A stretch of 12,123 nucleotides of DNA from Actinomycetota bacterium. GTDB taxonomy: Bacteria > Actinomycetota > Thermoleophilia > Gaiellales > Gaiellaceae. Below the pieces are notes generated by a model. The model had not been told where the DNA came from. It worked only from the letters and a program-made list of their open reading frames with translations, and did no database searches. Of the stretch, positions 1-6,621 are shown piece after piece. Location of the stretch: the NCBI GenBank assembly GCA_005883235.1, contig VAYE01000057.1, positions 1 to 12,123 on the forward strand, read 5' to 3'. Each line of letters opens with the position of its first letter. Position 1 is the first letter of the stretch. The position numbers were made by a program, and so were the translations under genes.

Positions 1-1535
1 GGTCGCCGGACGGAACCCACCTTGCGTTCGAGGCTCATTTCTTCCACGATTTCCGGCGGCCCGACGGTAACTACCTGCCGCGTGACGACGAGCTGCGCGT
101 CGTCGATCTCGCCACGGGTTCGATCCGGCGGCTGACCGACTACTCCCGCCGGCTCGACTGGAACCGCGGCTTCTCGGACACGAGCCCGGCGTGGTCGCCG
201 GACGGACGCCTGATCGCCTTCGTCCACGACACCTTCGTCGAGGGGGCCGCGGGAGCCTCGATCGAGGTGCTCGACGCGGCAACCGGCACGACGACGAAGC
301 TCGCCCCCGTCGACGTCCATCCGGGCGGCGGAGACGGCTCGACGATCCGGACCGGCGGCCCCGTGTGGTCGCCCGACGGAACCTGCCTCGCCGTCACCGA
401 CTATGCCGGCACGAAGGTGATCCGGCTTCGCGACCGGCGCGTGCTGCGGGTGGCGCCGAGGCTCGCGTTCGTCGACGCTCCCTACGAGCCGCCCGCGCCG
501 GCCTGGTCCCCGGATGGAAAGCGGCTCGCGCTCGTCTTCTCGCCGAACGCACGGACTCCGCGGAACCTGTACACCGTCTCCGCGGGCGGCGGACGTCTGA
601 CGCAGGTGACGCATCTGGTGCACTTCTCGCTCTCGTACGACACCCCGACGTGGTCGAGCGACGGCCGTGTGCTCGCTGCGAGCGCGGACCCACACGGGTC
701 GTCGGCCGGCGCAGATCTCTTCTCCGTGAACCCAAGTGGCGGGGCGGTCCGCCGCGTGACCGCGACGACCTACGTCGGAGAGGGCGACCCTGCGTTCTCG
801 CGCTCGGGGCGGCTCGCGTTCGACGAAAGCGCCGCCGACGGCTCGTCCGAGGTCGCCGTACGAGGTGCCCGCGGGCGCCGGAAGATCGTCGCGGCGGGAC
901 GGCAACCGAGCTGGTCGCCCGACGGGCGCCGCCTCGTCTACGCCCGCGACGGCGTCCTCTACGTCCGCGCGGTCCGCGGCGGACCCGAGCGCGCGATCAC
1001 GAAGGAGCGGCTCGTCGCATCGGATCCCGCCTGGTCGCCCGACGGCGGGCTCGTTGCGTTCACGGCACGACGGGCGATCGAGACCACGATCGACACCGTC
1101 CGCCCGAACGGCTCCGGGCTCCGCGTCGTCGCACGCGGACCGCCGGCTCGACCGCAGTGCTCGGGACAGGGCGCGCTGCAGCCGGCGTGGTCCCCCGACG
1201 GGCGCGTGCTGGCCTTCGTCGTCGAGATCCAACGGCGCTGCACGCCGTACGACGACTTCGGCGTCTCCTCGCTCGTCACCGTGCGCCGGAACGCGACCGG
1301 CCGGAAGGTCGTCGTCGACGGCGCCGCGTACGTGCCGCGCTGCGCTGCAAGCGCGGCGGACCTGATCTGCGGCGTGGGGGCCTTCGAGCCGGCTTGGTCG
1401 CCCGACGGACGCCGGATCGCGTTCGCGCTCCAGCGGCCCCTCGACCGGCGCACGATCGCGGTCGTCCCCGCCGCGGGCGGCCGCGTGCACGAGCTCGTCG
1501 GCGGCGACGCGCCCGCCTGGCAGCCCGTGCGTTAG
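1..1535 (+). CDS. TolB-like PD40 beta-propeller protein, 5'-truncated by the window edge
   Basis: The reading frame is open from base 3 to the TAG at 1533-1535, giving about 510 visible residues; the start lies outside the window. It is a chain of PD40/WD40-like blades. The signature W-S-P-D-G followed by a hydrophobic strand recurs about ten times, with variants WSSDG and FSRSG, and the chain ends in AWQPVR. The same repeat is visible in the DNA as recurring tggtcgccsgacgg. This is the TolB C-terminal propeller fold, which acts as an extracytoplasmic protein- or ligand-binding surface. Two cysteine pairs in the last third (RPQC/RRC and PRC/LIC) fit an exported, disulfide-containing protein. 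No hydrolase domain follows the propeller, so it is not an S9 peptidase. Its stop codon overlaps that of the convergent carboxylase gene by 3 bases. The binding partner cannot be inferred. Confidence 0.85.
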   Translation, partial: SPDGTHLAFEAHFFHDFRRPDGNYLPRDDELRVVDLATGSIRRLTDYSRRLDWNRGFSDTSPAWSPDGRLIAFVHDTFVEGAAGASIEVLDAATGTTTKLAPVDVHPGGGDGSTIRTGGPVWSPDGTCLAVTDYAGTKVIRLRDRRVLRVAPRLAFVDAPYEPPAPAWSPDGKRLALVFSPNARTPRNLYTVSAGGGRLTQVTHLVHFSLSYDTPTWSSDGRVLAASADPHGSSAGADLFSVNPSGGAVRRVTATTYVGEGDPAFSRSGRLAFDESAADGSSEVAVRGARGRRKIVAAGRQPSWSPDGRRLVYARDGVLYVRAVRGGPERAITKERLVASDPAWSPDGGLVAFTARRAIETTIDTVRPNGSGLRVVARGPPARPQCSGQGALQPAWSPDGRVLAFVVEIQRRCTPYDDFGVSSLVTVRRNATGRKVVVDGAAYVPRCAASAADLICGVGAFEPAWSPDGRRIAFALQRPLDRRTIAVVPAAGGRVHELVGGDAPAWQPVR

Positions 1536-3072
1536 TCCTCGAGCTCGACCAGGAGCGCGCCGCCGGCGACGCGGTCGCCCTCGGCGACGTGCACCGCGCG
1601 GACGACGGCGTCGTACGGCGAGCCGACCGGCGTCTCCATCTTCATCGCCTCCAGGACGACGAGCGGCTGTCGCGCGCGCACCCGGTCGCCGGCCGAAACG
1701 AGCAGGCGAATGACGGTGCCGGGCATCGGCGCCGTCAGCGCGCTCTCGCCGCCCGCGCGATGGTCCTGCGCGGCCGCGTCGACGTCGGGCACCGGGCTGG
1801 GCGGCGGCGCGCCGAGGTTCAGGCGCCAGGCGCCTTGCCACGCGCGGTCGGGCCCGGCGACGGGCGGGCGGGAGAGCGGCGGGTACTCGGTGAGGAACGC
1901 GGTCGTCGTCCGGCCCGCGCGGAGCGCCGGATGGGCGACGAGCCAGCGGAGGAAGGGAAGGTTCGTGACGACGCCTTCGACCTCGGTCTCGGCGAGGGCG
2001 CGGCCAAGCCGGTCGAGCGCTTCCTCGCGCGTGTCGCCGTGCGCGGTGAGCTTCGCGAGCAGCGGGTCGTAGCCCAGCCCGACCTCGTCTCCCTCCTCGA
2101 CGCCTGCGTCGACGCGGATCTCTGGGGGGAGGCGCAGCCGCTGGAGCCGGCCGGACTGGGGGAGGAAGGAGCGCGGATCCTCGGCGTACACGCGCACCTC
2201 CACCGCGTGGCCGCCTTGCTCGGTTTGCACGGCGACCCCCTCGCCGGCCGCGATCCGCAACTGGGCCTGGACGAGGTCGACGCCTGTCACGAGCTCGGTC
2301 ACGGGGTGCTCGACCTGGATGCGGCCGTTCAGCTCGAGGAAGAAGAAGTCGTCGCCGTCGAGCATGAACTCGGCCGTGCCGGCGCTCCGGTACCCGACCG
2401 CACGCGCGAAGGCCACTGCAGCCTCCTCCATGCGCGCGCGGAGATCGGCGTCGAGCGCGGGCGAGGGGGCCTCCTCGAGCACCTTCTGGTGCCGGCGCTG
2501 AATCGAGCACTCGCGCTCGCCGAAGGCGACCACGGTGTCGGACGCGTCCCCCAGCAGCTGGATCTCGACGTGCCGGGGGCGTTCGACGTAGCGTTCGCAG
2601 AAGACGCGGTCGTCGCCGAAGGCGGCCGCGGCCTCGCGCCGCGCCGCGGCGAGAGCATCGTCGAGCTCGCTCGGTACGCGCACGACCCGCATTCCGCGCC
2701 CACCGCCGCCGGCCGCCGCCTTCACGACGAGCGGGAAGCCGATCTCGTCCGGCTCGCCGTCCGGGCGGGCGGCGGGCCGACCCAGGTCAGACCCGCGGCC
2801 TCGACCGCCTCCGCGAAATCGGGGTTCTCGGCGAGGAAGCCGTAGCCCGGATGGATCGCGTCGGCGCCGGTCGCCTGCGCGGCGCGGACGTGCTCCTCGG
2901 AGTGGAGATAGGTCGTGATCTCGAGGGTCTCGTCGGCCGAGCGCGCGTGGAGGGAGCCGCGATCGTCCGGCGCGACGACCGCGACGGTGCCGATCTCGAG
3001 CTCGCGGCAGGCGCGGAAGGCGCGCAGCGCGATTTCGCCTCTGTTGGCGACGAGAACCTTGCGTAGGGGCAT
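1532..3072 (-). pseudogene. mccA: 3-methylcrotonyl-CoA carboxylase alpha (biotin carboxylase + BCCP), disrupted by deletion/frameshift
   Basis: This is the biotin-carrying subunit that carboxylates its own biotin with ATP and bicarbonate for the leucine-degradation carboxylase. Reading from ATG 3072, the biotin carboxylase N-domain is clear (KVLVANRGEIA, HPGYGFLAEN) up to GLTWVGPP near 2775. Homology then jumps to another frame at DEIGFPLVVKAAAGGGGRGM (near 2750). The stretch in between, which in this family holds the GDK lysine that binds ATP (K116 in E. coli AccC) and the GVP segment, is missing. I estimate 25-40 residues lost, and the remaining length (1541 nt) is not a multiple of three. 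The rest is intact: SIQRRHQKV, QVEHPVTE, a short linker, and a C-terminal BCCP domain with biotinyl lysine in EAMKMETP. The break lies in a GC-only gggcgggcggcggg run, so genuine deletion and an assembly error are both possible. The MCC assignment rests on the mccB and crotonase neighbours; propionyl- or acetyl-CoA carboxylase is the alternative. Confidence 0.85.
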
Positions 3073-3095
3073 GAGCTTCGCGGGAGTTACGGAAG

Positions 3096-3179
3096 CTAGG
3101 TCTTGTGCGCGCCGCTGACGCTGGAGACGATGAAGACGTCCCGCGGGATCTTCAAAGGTCTCTTCTTCGGCTTCGGCAC
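3096..3179 (-). CDS. 27-aa basic mini-protein of unknown function
   Basis: From GTG 3179 to TAG 3096 the frame encodes 27 residues: a lysine/proline-rich start (PKPKKRPLKIP) followed by RDVFIVSSVSGAHKT. A TAGACT box lies exactly 7 nt before the GTG, the spacing expected of a leaderless transcript, which is the main reason to believe it is a gene. It lies on the same strand as the liu/mcc genes, 23 nt before the broken carboxylase gene, so it could act as its leader peptide or be cotranscribed with it. I recognise no family. The RDVFIVSSV stretch faintly resembles the first strand of thiolases (REVVIVSAVRTP), so a remnant of a thiolase start is an alternative. Length alone gives no statistical support. 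Confidence 0.45.
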   Translation of the reverse strand: MPKPKKRPLKIPRDVFIVSSVSGAHKT

Positions 3180-3184
3180 GACGT

Positions 3185-3364
3185 TCAGTCTACTGCGAGT
3201 GCGACGAGAAACAGGATCACCGCGACGATCAAGGCCACGAACCCGAGGCGGAGCGACCGAGGCGACCGGTTGACGAGGGCTTGGTTGTCTCGGCGTACCG
3301 CGTGGATCTCTGCAGCGGGGCCAACGTATGCGTCGTCGAGAGAAGCTCCGGTGGAGCCCGGCAG
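3185..3364 (-). CDS. Possible small single-pass membrane protein (start uncertain)
   Basis: Between the crotonase and the 27-aa gene a minus-strand frame is open from a TAG at 3374-3376 to the TGA at 3185-3187. It ends in a convincing membrane anchor: a basic stretch NRSPRSLR, then LGFVALIVAVILFLVALAVD at the extreme C-terminus, a tail-anchored topology with the N-terminus inside. The preceding residues (ASLDDAYVGPAAEIHAVRR) look like a soluble, partly helical segment. The weakness is the start: there is no ATG, GTG or TTG before the membrane segment, only a CTG at 3364 (59 aa) or a GTG inside the helix (17 aa). It may use a rare start, be translated by read-on from the crotonase stop, or be a fragment. 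No family recognised. Confidence 0.35.
   Translation of the reverse strand: MPGSTGASLDDAYVGPAAEIHAVRRDNQALVNRSPRSLRLGFVALIVAVILFLVALAVD
3187..3192 (-). promoter_or_regulatory. -10 box (TAGACT) for a leaderless transcript
   Basis: TAGACT on the minus strand fits TANNNT and lies 7 nt before GTG 3179, so transcription would begin at or next to the start codon. It overlaps the stop codon of the small membrane-protein frame upstream. No clear -35 is visible, as is common in high-GC actinobacteria. Confidence 0.45.
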
Positions 3365-3381
3365 ACGTGGCGTCTATTGCC

Positions 3382-4134
3382 TCATTCGGCCTCGTCCTCC
3401 CGCCAGCACGGCTTGCGCTTCTCGAGGAAGGCGCGCAGCCCCTCCTGCCCCTCGGGGCTCGTGCGGAGCCGGGCGGCGAGCTGCGCCGCCTCGACTCCAC
3501 CCGGTCGCTCCCGGACAAGGCGTTTCGCGGCGCGGGCCGCCTCGGGCCCCGAGGAGAGGAGCTCGCGGAGGACGGCGTCCAGCGCCTCGTCCACGTCGCT
3601 GGCGACCTCGTTGACGAGGCCGATCCGAAACGCGGTCTGGGCATCGAACCGCTCGCCGGTCAGGAAGTACCGCCGTGCCGCGGCGCCGATCTTCGCCAGG
3701 ACGAAGGGCGAGATCACGGCCGGGACGATCCCGAGCTTCACCTCCGAGAACCCGAAGACCGCGTCCTCGGCCGCGAGTGCGACGTCCGCGCAGGCCACGA
3801 GCCCGCAGCCGCCGCCGAGGGCGTACCCGTGGACTCTGACCACGACGGGGGCCGGGCAGGTCGCGATCGCCTCCAGCATCCTGTAGAGCCGGAGCGCGTC
3901 CGCGACGTTCTCGTCGTAGCTCAGGTCGATCGCCGAGCGCTGCCATTCCACGTCGGCGCCGGCGCAGAAGCTCGGGCCCTCGCCGGCGAGCACCACCGCC
4001 CGCGCGTCGGCGACGTCGCCGAGCGCCTCGGTCAGCTCGGCGATCAGCGCCGCGTCGAAGGCGTTTCGCCGGTCCGGCCGCGCCAGCGTCACGCGGAGGA
4101 CGGCGCCCGTCCGCTCGACGCGCAGGGCCTCCAT
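3382..4134 (-). CDS. liuC: Enoyl-CoA hydratase/isomerase family, probable methylglutaconyl-CoA hydratase
   Basis: This is a 250-aa crotonase-fold protein of normal family length. It would hydrate 3-methylglutaconyl-CoA to HMG-CoA, the step after methylcrotonyl-CoA carboxylase in leucine breakdown. The oxyanion-hole motifs are present: SFCAGAD at about 55-61 and HGYALGGGCGLVACAD at about 102-117. The second catalytic glutamate is E121 in FSEVKLG. The position of the first crotonase glutamate (GGGCE in classical enoyl-CoA hydratases) is glycine (G111), as I recall for bacterial LiuC proteins. The block SEVKLGIVPAVISPFVLAKIG followed by ARRYFLTGERFDA is also LiuC-like. ATG 4134 was chosen because homology begins there (EALRVERTGAVLRVTLARPD); the frame stays open upstream but is not protein-like. 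A TATGCT box 8 nt before the ATG suggests leaderless transcription. Exact substrate is inferred from the neighbours. Confidence 0.85.
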   Translation of the reverse strand: MEALRVERTGAVLRVTLARPDRRNAFDAALIAELTEALGDVADARAVVLAGEGPSFCAGADVEWQRSAIDLSYDENVADALRLYRMLEAIATCPAPVVVRVHGYALGGGCGLVACADVALAAEDAVFGFSEVKLGIVPAVISPFVLAKIGAAARRYFLTGERFDAQTAFRIGLVNEVASDVDEALDAVLRELLSSGPEAARAAKRLVRERPGGVEAAQLAARLRTSPEGQEGLRAFLEKRKPCWREDEAE

Positions 4135-4142
4135 GGCGGCGG

Positions 4143-4152
4143 AGCATAGAGT
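4143..4152. promoter_or_regulatory. Overlapping divergent -10 boxes in a 24-bp intergenic gap
   Basis: Only 24 bp separate the crotonase ATG (4134, minus) from the DapA-like ATG (4159, plus). The minus strand carries TATGCT (plus-strand agcata, 4143-4148), 8 nt before its ATG. The plus strand carries TAGAGT (4147-4152), 6 nt before its ATG. The two TANNNT boxes share two base pairs. Each is placed for a transcript starting at the start codon, so both genes would be leaderless and compete for the same DNA. Confidence 0.55.
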
Positions 4153-4158
4153 TCGGCC

Positions 4159-5025
4159 ATGGTGCGCGGTGCGCTGGCGGCGGCTCTGACGCTGCTCGCC
4201 GACGGGGGTGAGGCGCTCGACGAGGCGGCGTTCGAGCCCTACGTCGACTTCCTCGCCGCCGGGGGCCTCGACGGGCTGCTTGCGCTCGGAACGACCGGGG
4301 AGGGCTTCCTGCTCCCGCTCCGCCAGCGGATGCGCGCGGCCGAGCTCTTTCTCGGGGCCGCGAAGCCCCGCCTCGCGGTCGCCGTCCACTGCGGCGCGCA
4401 GTCGACCGCTGACACGGTTCGGCTGGCCGCCCACGCCGCCGAGGCCGGGGCCGATGGGGTCGCTGTGATCGCCCCGCCGTACTACCGCCTCGACGACGAG
4501 GCGCTCGCGGCGCATCTCGAGGCCGCCGCCCAGGCGTGTGCGCCGACGTCGTTCTACCTGTACGAGTTCGAGCGCGTCAGCGGCTACGCGGTGCCGCTCG
4601 AGGTCGTCGCCCGCCTGCGCGATCGCGTCCCGAACCTCGTCGGGATGAAGGTGTCCGACCGGCCGTTCGAGCGCGTCCGGCCGTACCTCCTGGACGGTCT
4701 CGACGTGTTCATCGGGGCCGAGTCGCTCCTCGACGAGGGGCTCGAGGCCGGGGCCGCGGGGGCCGTGTCCGGACTCGCGGCGGCGTTTCCCGAGCTCGTC
4801 ACCGAGGTCGTGCGCGCGCCTTCCGCAGCCGGCGTGGCCCGTCTCGCCGGGATCAGGACCGCGATCGAGCGGTTCCCGGTCCAGGCGGCGCTGAAGATCG
4901 TCGCCGGAAGCCGTGGCGTCCCCATCCGGCCGGACGTCCGCGCCCCGTTGCGGACGCTCCGCGCCGACGAGCGCGCGGATCTCGAGAGATGGCTCGAATC
5001 GTCGTCGCCGGCGCCGGCGCGATAG
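4159..5025 (+). CDS. DapA-family (DHDPS/NAL superfamily) Schiff-base lyase or deaminase, not a true DapA
   Basis: This 288-aa TIM-barrel protein has normal family length. The class I aldolase machinery is present: GTTGEG at 44-49 (pyruvate carboxylate loop), PPYY at 106-109, the proton-relay tyrosine Y135, and the Schiff-base lysine K164 in GMKVSD. The dihydrodipicolinate synthase loop Y-N-x-P-x-R-T-G reads Y-E-F-E-R-V-S-G here. The arginine that binds the second substrate's carboxylate in DapA is therefore lost, which argues against lysine biosynthesis. The gene overlaps the FAD oxidoreductase behind it by 37 nt, so they are probably coupled. A DapA-like enzyme with a DAO-family dehydrogenase recalls hydroxyproline degradation (pyrroline-4-hydroxy-2-carboxylate deaminase with D-hydroxyproline dehydrogenase), but other 2-keto-acid aldolase roles are equally open. 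Start ATG 4159 is supported by a TAGAGT box 6 nt upstream. Confidence 0.85.
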   Translation: MVRGALAAALTLLADGGEALDEAAFEPYVDFLAAGGLDGLLALGTTGEGFLLPLRQRMRAAELFLGAAKPRLAVAVHCGAQSTADTVRLAAHAAEAGADGVAVIAPPYYRLDDEALAAHLEAAAQACAPTSFYLYEFERVSGYAVPLEVVARLRDRVPNLVGMKVSDRPFERVRPYLLDGLDVFIGAESLLDEGLEAGAAGAVSGLAAAFPELVTEVVRAPSAAGVARLAGIRTAIERFPVQAALKIVAGSRGVPIRPDVRAPLRTLRADERADLERWLESSSPAPAR

Positions 5026-6035
5026 GCGCCAGCGTCGCGTACCACCTCGCGTCCCTGGGGGCGCGCGAGGTCGTGCTGGCCGACCGTGCGGGCGTTGCGG
5101 GGGGATCGACCGGAAAGGCGATGGGCGGCGTCCGCCAGCAGTTCTCCACCGAGCCGGAGGTTCGTCTCGCCCGTGACAGCATCCGCTTCTTCGAGGAGCT
5201 CGGAGCGCCGCTCTATCTCCAGGTGGGCTACCTGTTTCTGGCGACGACCGAGCCGGGTCTCAGGGAGCTCGAGGAGAGGATGGAGCTCCAGCGCTCGCTC
5301 GGCGTGCCGGTCGAGCGCGCCGCGCCGCCGGAAGGTGTGCGGTCGGACGACGTGCTGGGCGCAGTCGTGTGCCGTCGCGACGGCGTCGCCGACCCGCCGG
5401 CGGTGACGCGCCAGCTCGTGCGTCGCGCAGTCGAGCTCGGCGTCGAGCTCCGCGAGCGGTCGCCCGTCGAGGAGCTCGACTGGGACGTCCTCGTCGTCGC
5501 CTGCGGCCCGTGGTCGGCGGAGGTCGCGGGGCCGCTCGGCGTGGAGCTCCCGATCCGGCCGCTCTGCCGCCAGCTCCTGGAGACGAGCCCGCTCCCGCAG
5601 CTCCCCGCCGACCTGCCGATGGTGATCGAAGCCGAGACCGGCTTCCACTTCCGCCGCCGCGACGACCGGCTTCGCATCGCGATGACCGACGCCGAGCCTC
5701 GCTGGGGCTTCGAGGAGGTCGTGGACGAGAGCGTCTTCGACGACCGGCTCCGCCGGCTGCGGCACCGCTATCCGGCGGCCTCCGAAGCGAAGATCGAGCG
5801 GAGCTGGGCCGGGCTCTACGACATGACCCCGGACGCGCACCCGATCGTCGGCCCCGTCGCCGACGGCATCTACGCCGCCTGCGGCTTCTCGGGCCACGGC
5901 TTCATGCAGTCGCCCGCGGTGGGGCGGGCGCTCGCCGAGCTGATCCTCGAGGGGGAGACGGAGTACGACCTGTCGCCGTTCGCGCTCGAGCGGTTCGAGG
6001 GCGGCGCGACGTTCCCCGAGACGCTCGTCCTCTAA
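4989..6035 (+). CDS. FAD-dependent oxidoreductase, DAO family (sarcosine/amino-acid oxidase-like)
   Basis: This 348-aa protein would oxidise the C-N bond of an amino acid or secondary amine using FAD. The N-terminal Rossmann motif is VVAGAGAIGASVAYHL (GxGxxG at 8-13) with an acidic residue, D32, for the FAD ribose. It is followed by GGSTGKAMGGVRQQFS, typical of the sarcosine-oxidase-beta-like branch. The C-terminal FAD-closing region is clear: GLYDMTPDAHPIVGP and CGFSGHGFMQSPAVG. It is shorter than the usual 370-400 aa. After VELRERSPVEE the sequence jumps almost directly to DVLVVACGPWS, so the beta-hairpin region normally between them is much reduced. ATG 4989 lies inside the DapA-like gene (37-nt overlap) and starts exactly at the FAD motif; translation is probably coupled. 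The substrate is unknown; D-hydroxyproline or a proline/sarcosine-like compound is a guess from the neighbour. Its stop overlaps the convergent cupin gene's stop. Confidence 0.85.
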   Translation: MARIVVAGAGAIGASVAYHLASLGAREVVLADRAGVAGGSTGKAMGGVRQQFSTEPEVRLARDSIRFFEELGAPLYLQVGYLFLATTEPGLRELEERMELQRSLGVPVERAAPPEGVRSDDVLGAVVCRRDGVADPPAVTRQLVRRAVELGVELRERSPVEELDWDVLVVACGPWSAEVAGPLGVELPIRPLCRQLLETSPLPQLPADLPMVIEAETGFHFRRRDDRLRIAMTDAEPRWGFEEVVDESVFDDRLRRLRHRYPAASEAKIERSWAGLYDMTPDAHPIVGPVADGIYAACGFSGHGFMQSPAVGRALAELILEGETEYDLSPFALERFEGGATFPETLVL

Positions 6036-6394
6036 CCCCACGCGGGCGGCTCGTACGGCTCGTCGATCGGCGCGCCGAACGCGATGAACTCGAGCCCGTC
6101 CTCGCCGGCGACCGGGAGGCGCGTGGCGGCCGGATCGACGCGCACGAACCGGCCCGGCCGGAGCTCGACCTCTTCGCCGTCGACCAGCATGCGCCCCGCG
6201 CCCTTGACGACGAAGTAGACCTCCTCCTGGCCCTCCTCGGCGTGGTCGTGCTCCCGGCCCTGCTGGCTCGGCGGGAGGACGAAGTAGTTGAAGCCGAACG
6301 CGCGGGCGCCGACGGCGCGGCGCGTCTTCCGCACCATGCCGCCGGGGCCTTCGCCTTCGAGCTCGCCGACGTCGACGACGGAGTACGAAGCCAT
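6032..6394 (-). CDS. Single-domain cupin protein
   Basis: This 120-aa small beta-barrel protein has cupin motif 1 at about 46-65 (G-R-E-H-D-H, then E57/E58 in EEVYFVVKGAG) and a degenerate motif 2 (RPGRFVRVDPAATRLPV, about 79-95). The histidine of motif 2, normally the third protein ligand of the metal, is replaced (R or L at 92-93). It may therefore bind metal weakly or serve as a small-molecule-binding rather than catalytic cupin. The ATG at 6394 is preceded by a TAGAGT box 8 nt away, overlapping the stop of the 70-aa gene, so it may have its own leaderless transcript as well as read-through from mccB. The stop codon overlaps that of the convergent FAD oxidoreductase by 4 nt, leaving no room for a terminator. 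Function unknown. Confidence 0.8.
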   Translation of the reverse strand: MASYSVVDVGELEGEGPGGMVRKTRRAVGARAFGFNYFVLPPSQQGREHDHAEEGQEEVYFVVKGAGRMLVDGEEVELRPGRFVRVDPAATRLPVAGEDGLEFIAFGAPIDEPYEPPAWG

Positions 6395-6402
6395 CGAGGC
6401 GA

Positions 6403-6408
6403 ACTCTA
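6403..6408 (-). promoter_or_regulatory. -10 box (TAGAGT) before the cupin gene
   Basis: TAGAGT on the minus strand lies 8 nt before ATG 6394 and includes the TAG stop of the 70-aa gene. The placement fits an internal leaderless promoter. The sequence TAGAGTTCG is shared with the plus-strand box in front of the DapA-like gene (4147-4155). Confidence 0.45.
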
Positions 6409-6618
6409 CTTCTCCCCGTCGGCCTCCTGGCGCTTCGCCAGCCGCTCGGCGAAGGCGCGGCGCAGCGTCTCGCCCGAGACCTTGAGCTGGTAGCGGGGGC
6501 GGCGAGGCTCGAGCTTCACGACCTTCACCTGGGTGGTCCGGTCGCCGTACGCGCGCCCGTAGGCCTCGGACTCGCCGATCTGCCGCAACCTGTTCTTCTT
6601 CCGTCTGAAGAGGCGCAT
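6406..6618 (-). CDS. 70-aa basic protein of unknown function in the mcc operon
   Basis: ATG 6618 to TAG 6406 encodes 70 residues. It starts with a strongly basic stretch (MRLFRRKKNRLRQIG), has a middle with alternating strand pattern (TTQVKVVKLEPRRPRYQLKVSG) and ends in a charged helix (ETLRRAFAERLAKRQEADGEK). There are no cysteines, signal peptide or membrane segment. The start lies 3 nt after the carboxyltransferase stop, so translation is almost certainly coupled. There is no good Shine-Dalgarno, only AGGG one base before the ATG. The basic N-terminus could bind nucleic acid or an acidic partner. I recognise no family; the tight spacing and third-position GC bias support it as a real gene. 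Confidence 0.65.
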   Translation of the reverse strand: MRLFRRKKNRLRQIGESEAYGRAYGDRTTQVKVVKLEPRRPRYQLKVSGETLRRAFAERLAKRQEADGEK

Positions 6619-6621
6619 GCC

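Noticed and set aside
191..2845. 884-aa plus-strand open frame spanning the propeller and carboxylase region
   Set aside because: Arginine-rich GC-shadow translation; the propeller frame (+) and carboxylase frames (-) explain the same DNA with real homology.
4135..4515. N-terminal extension of the crotonase frame up to 4515
   Set aside because: The extension is low-complexity shadow of the DapA-like gene; crotonase homology begins at ATG 4134 with its own -10 box.
4159..5025. True dihydrodipicolinate synthase (lysine biosynthesis)
   Set aside because: The YNxPxRTG loop is replaced and the substrate-carboxylate arginine is missing, although the Schiff-base lysine and tyrosine are kept.
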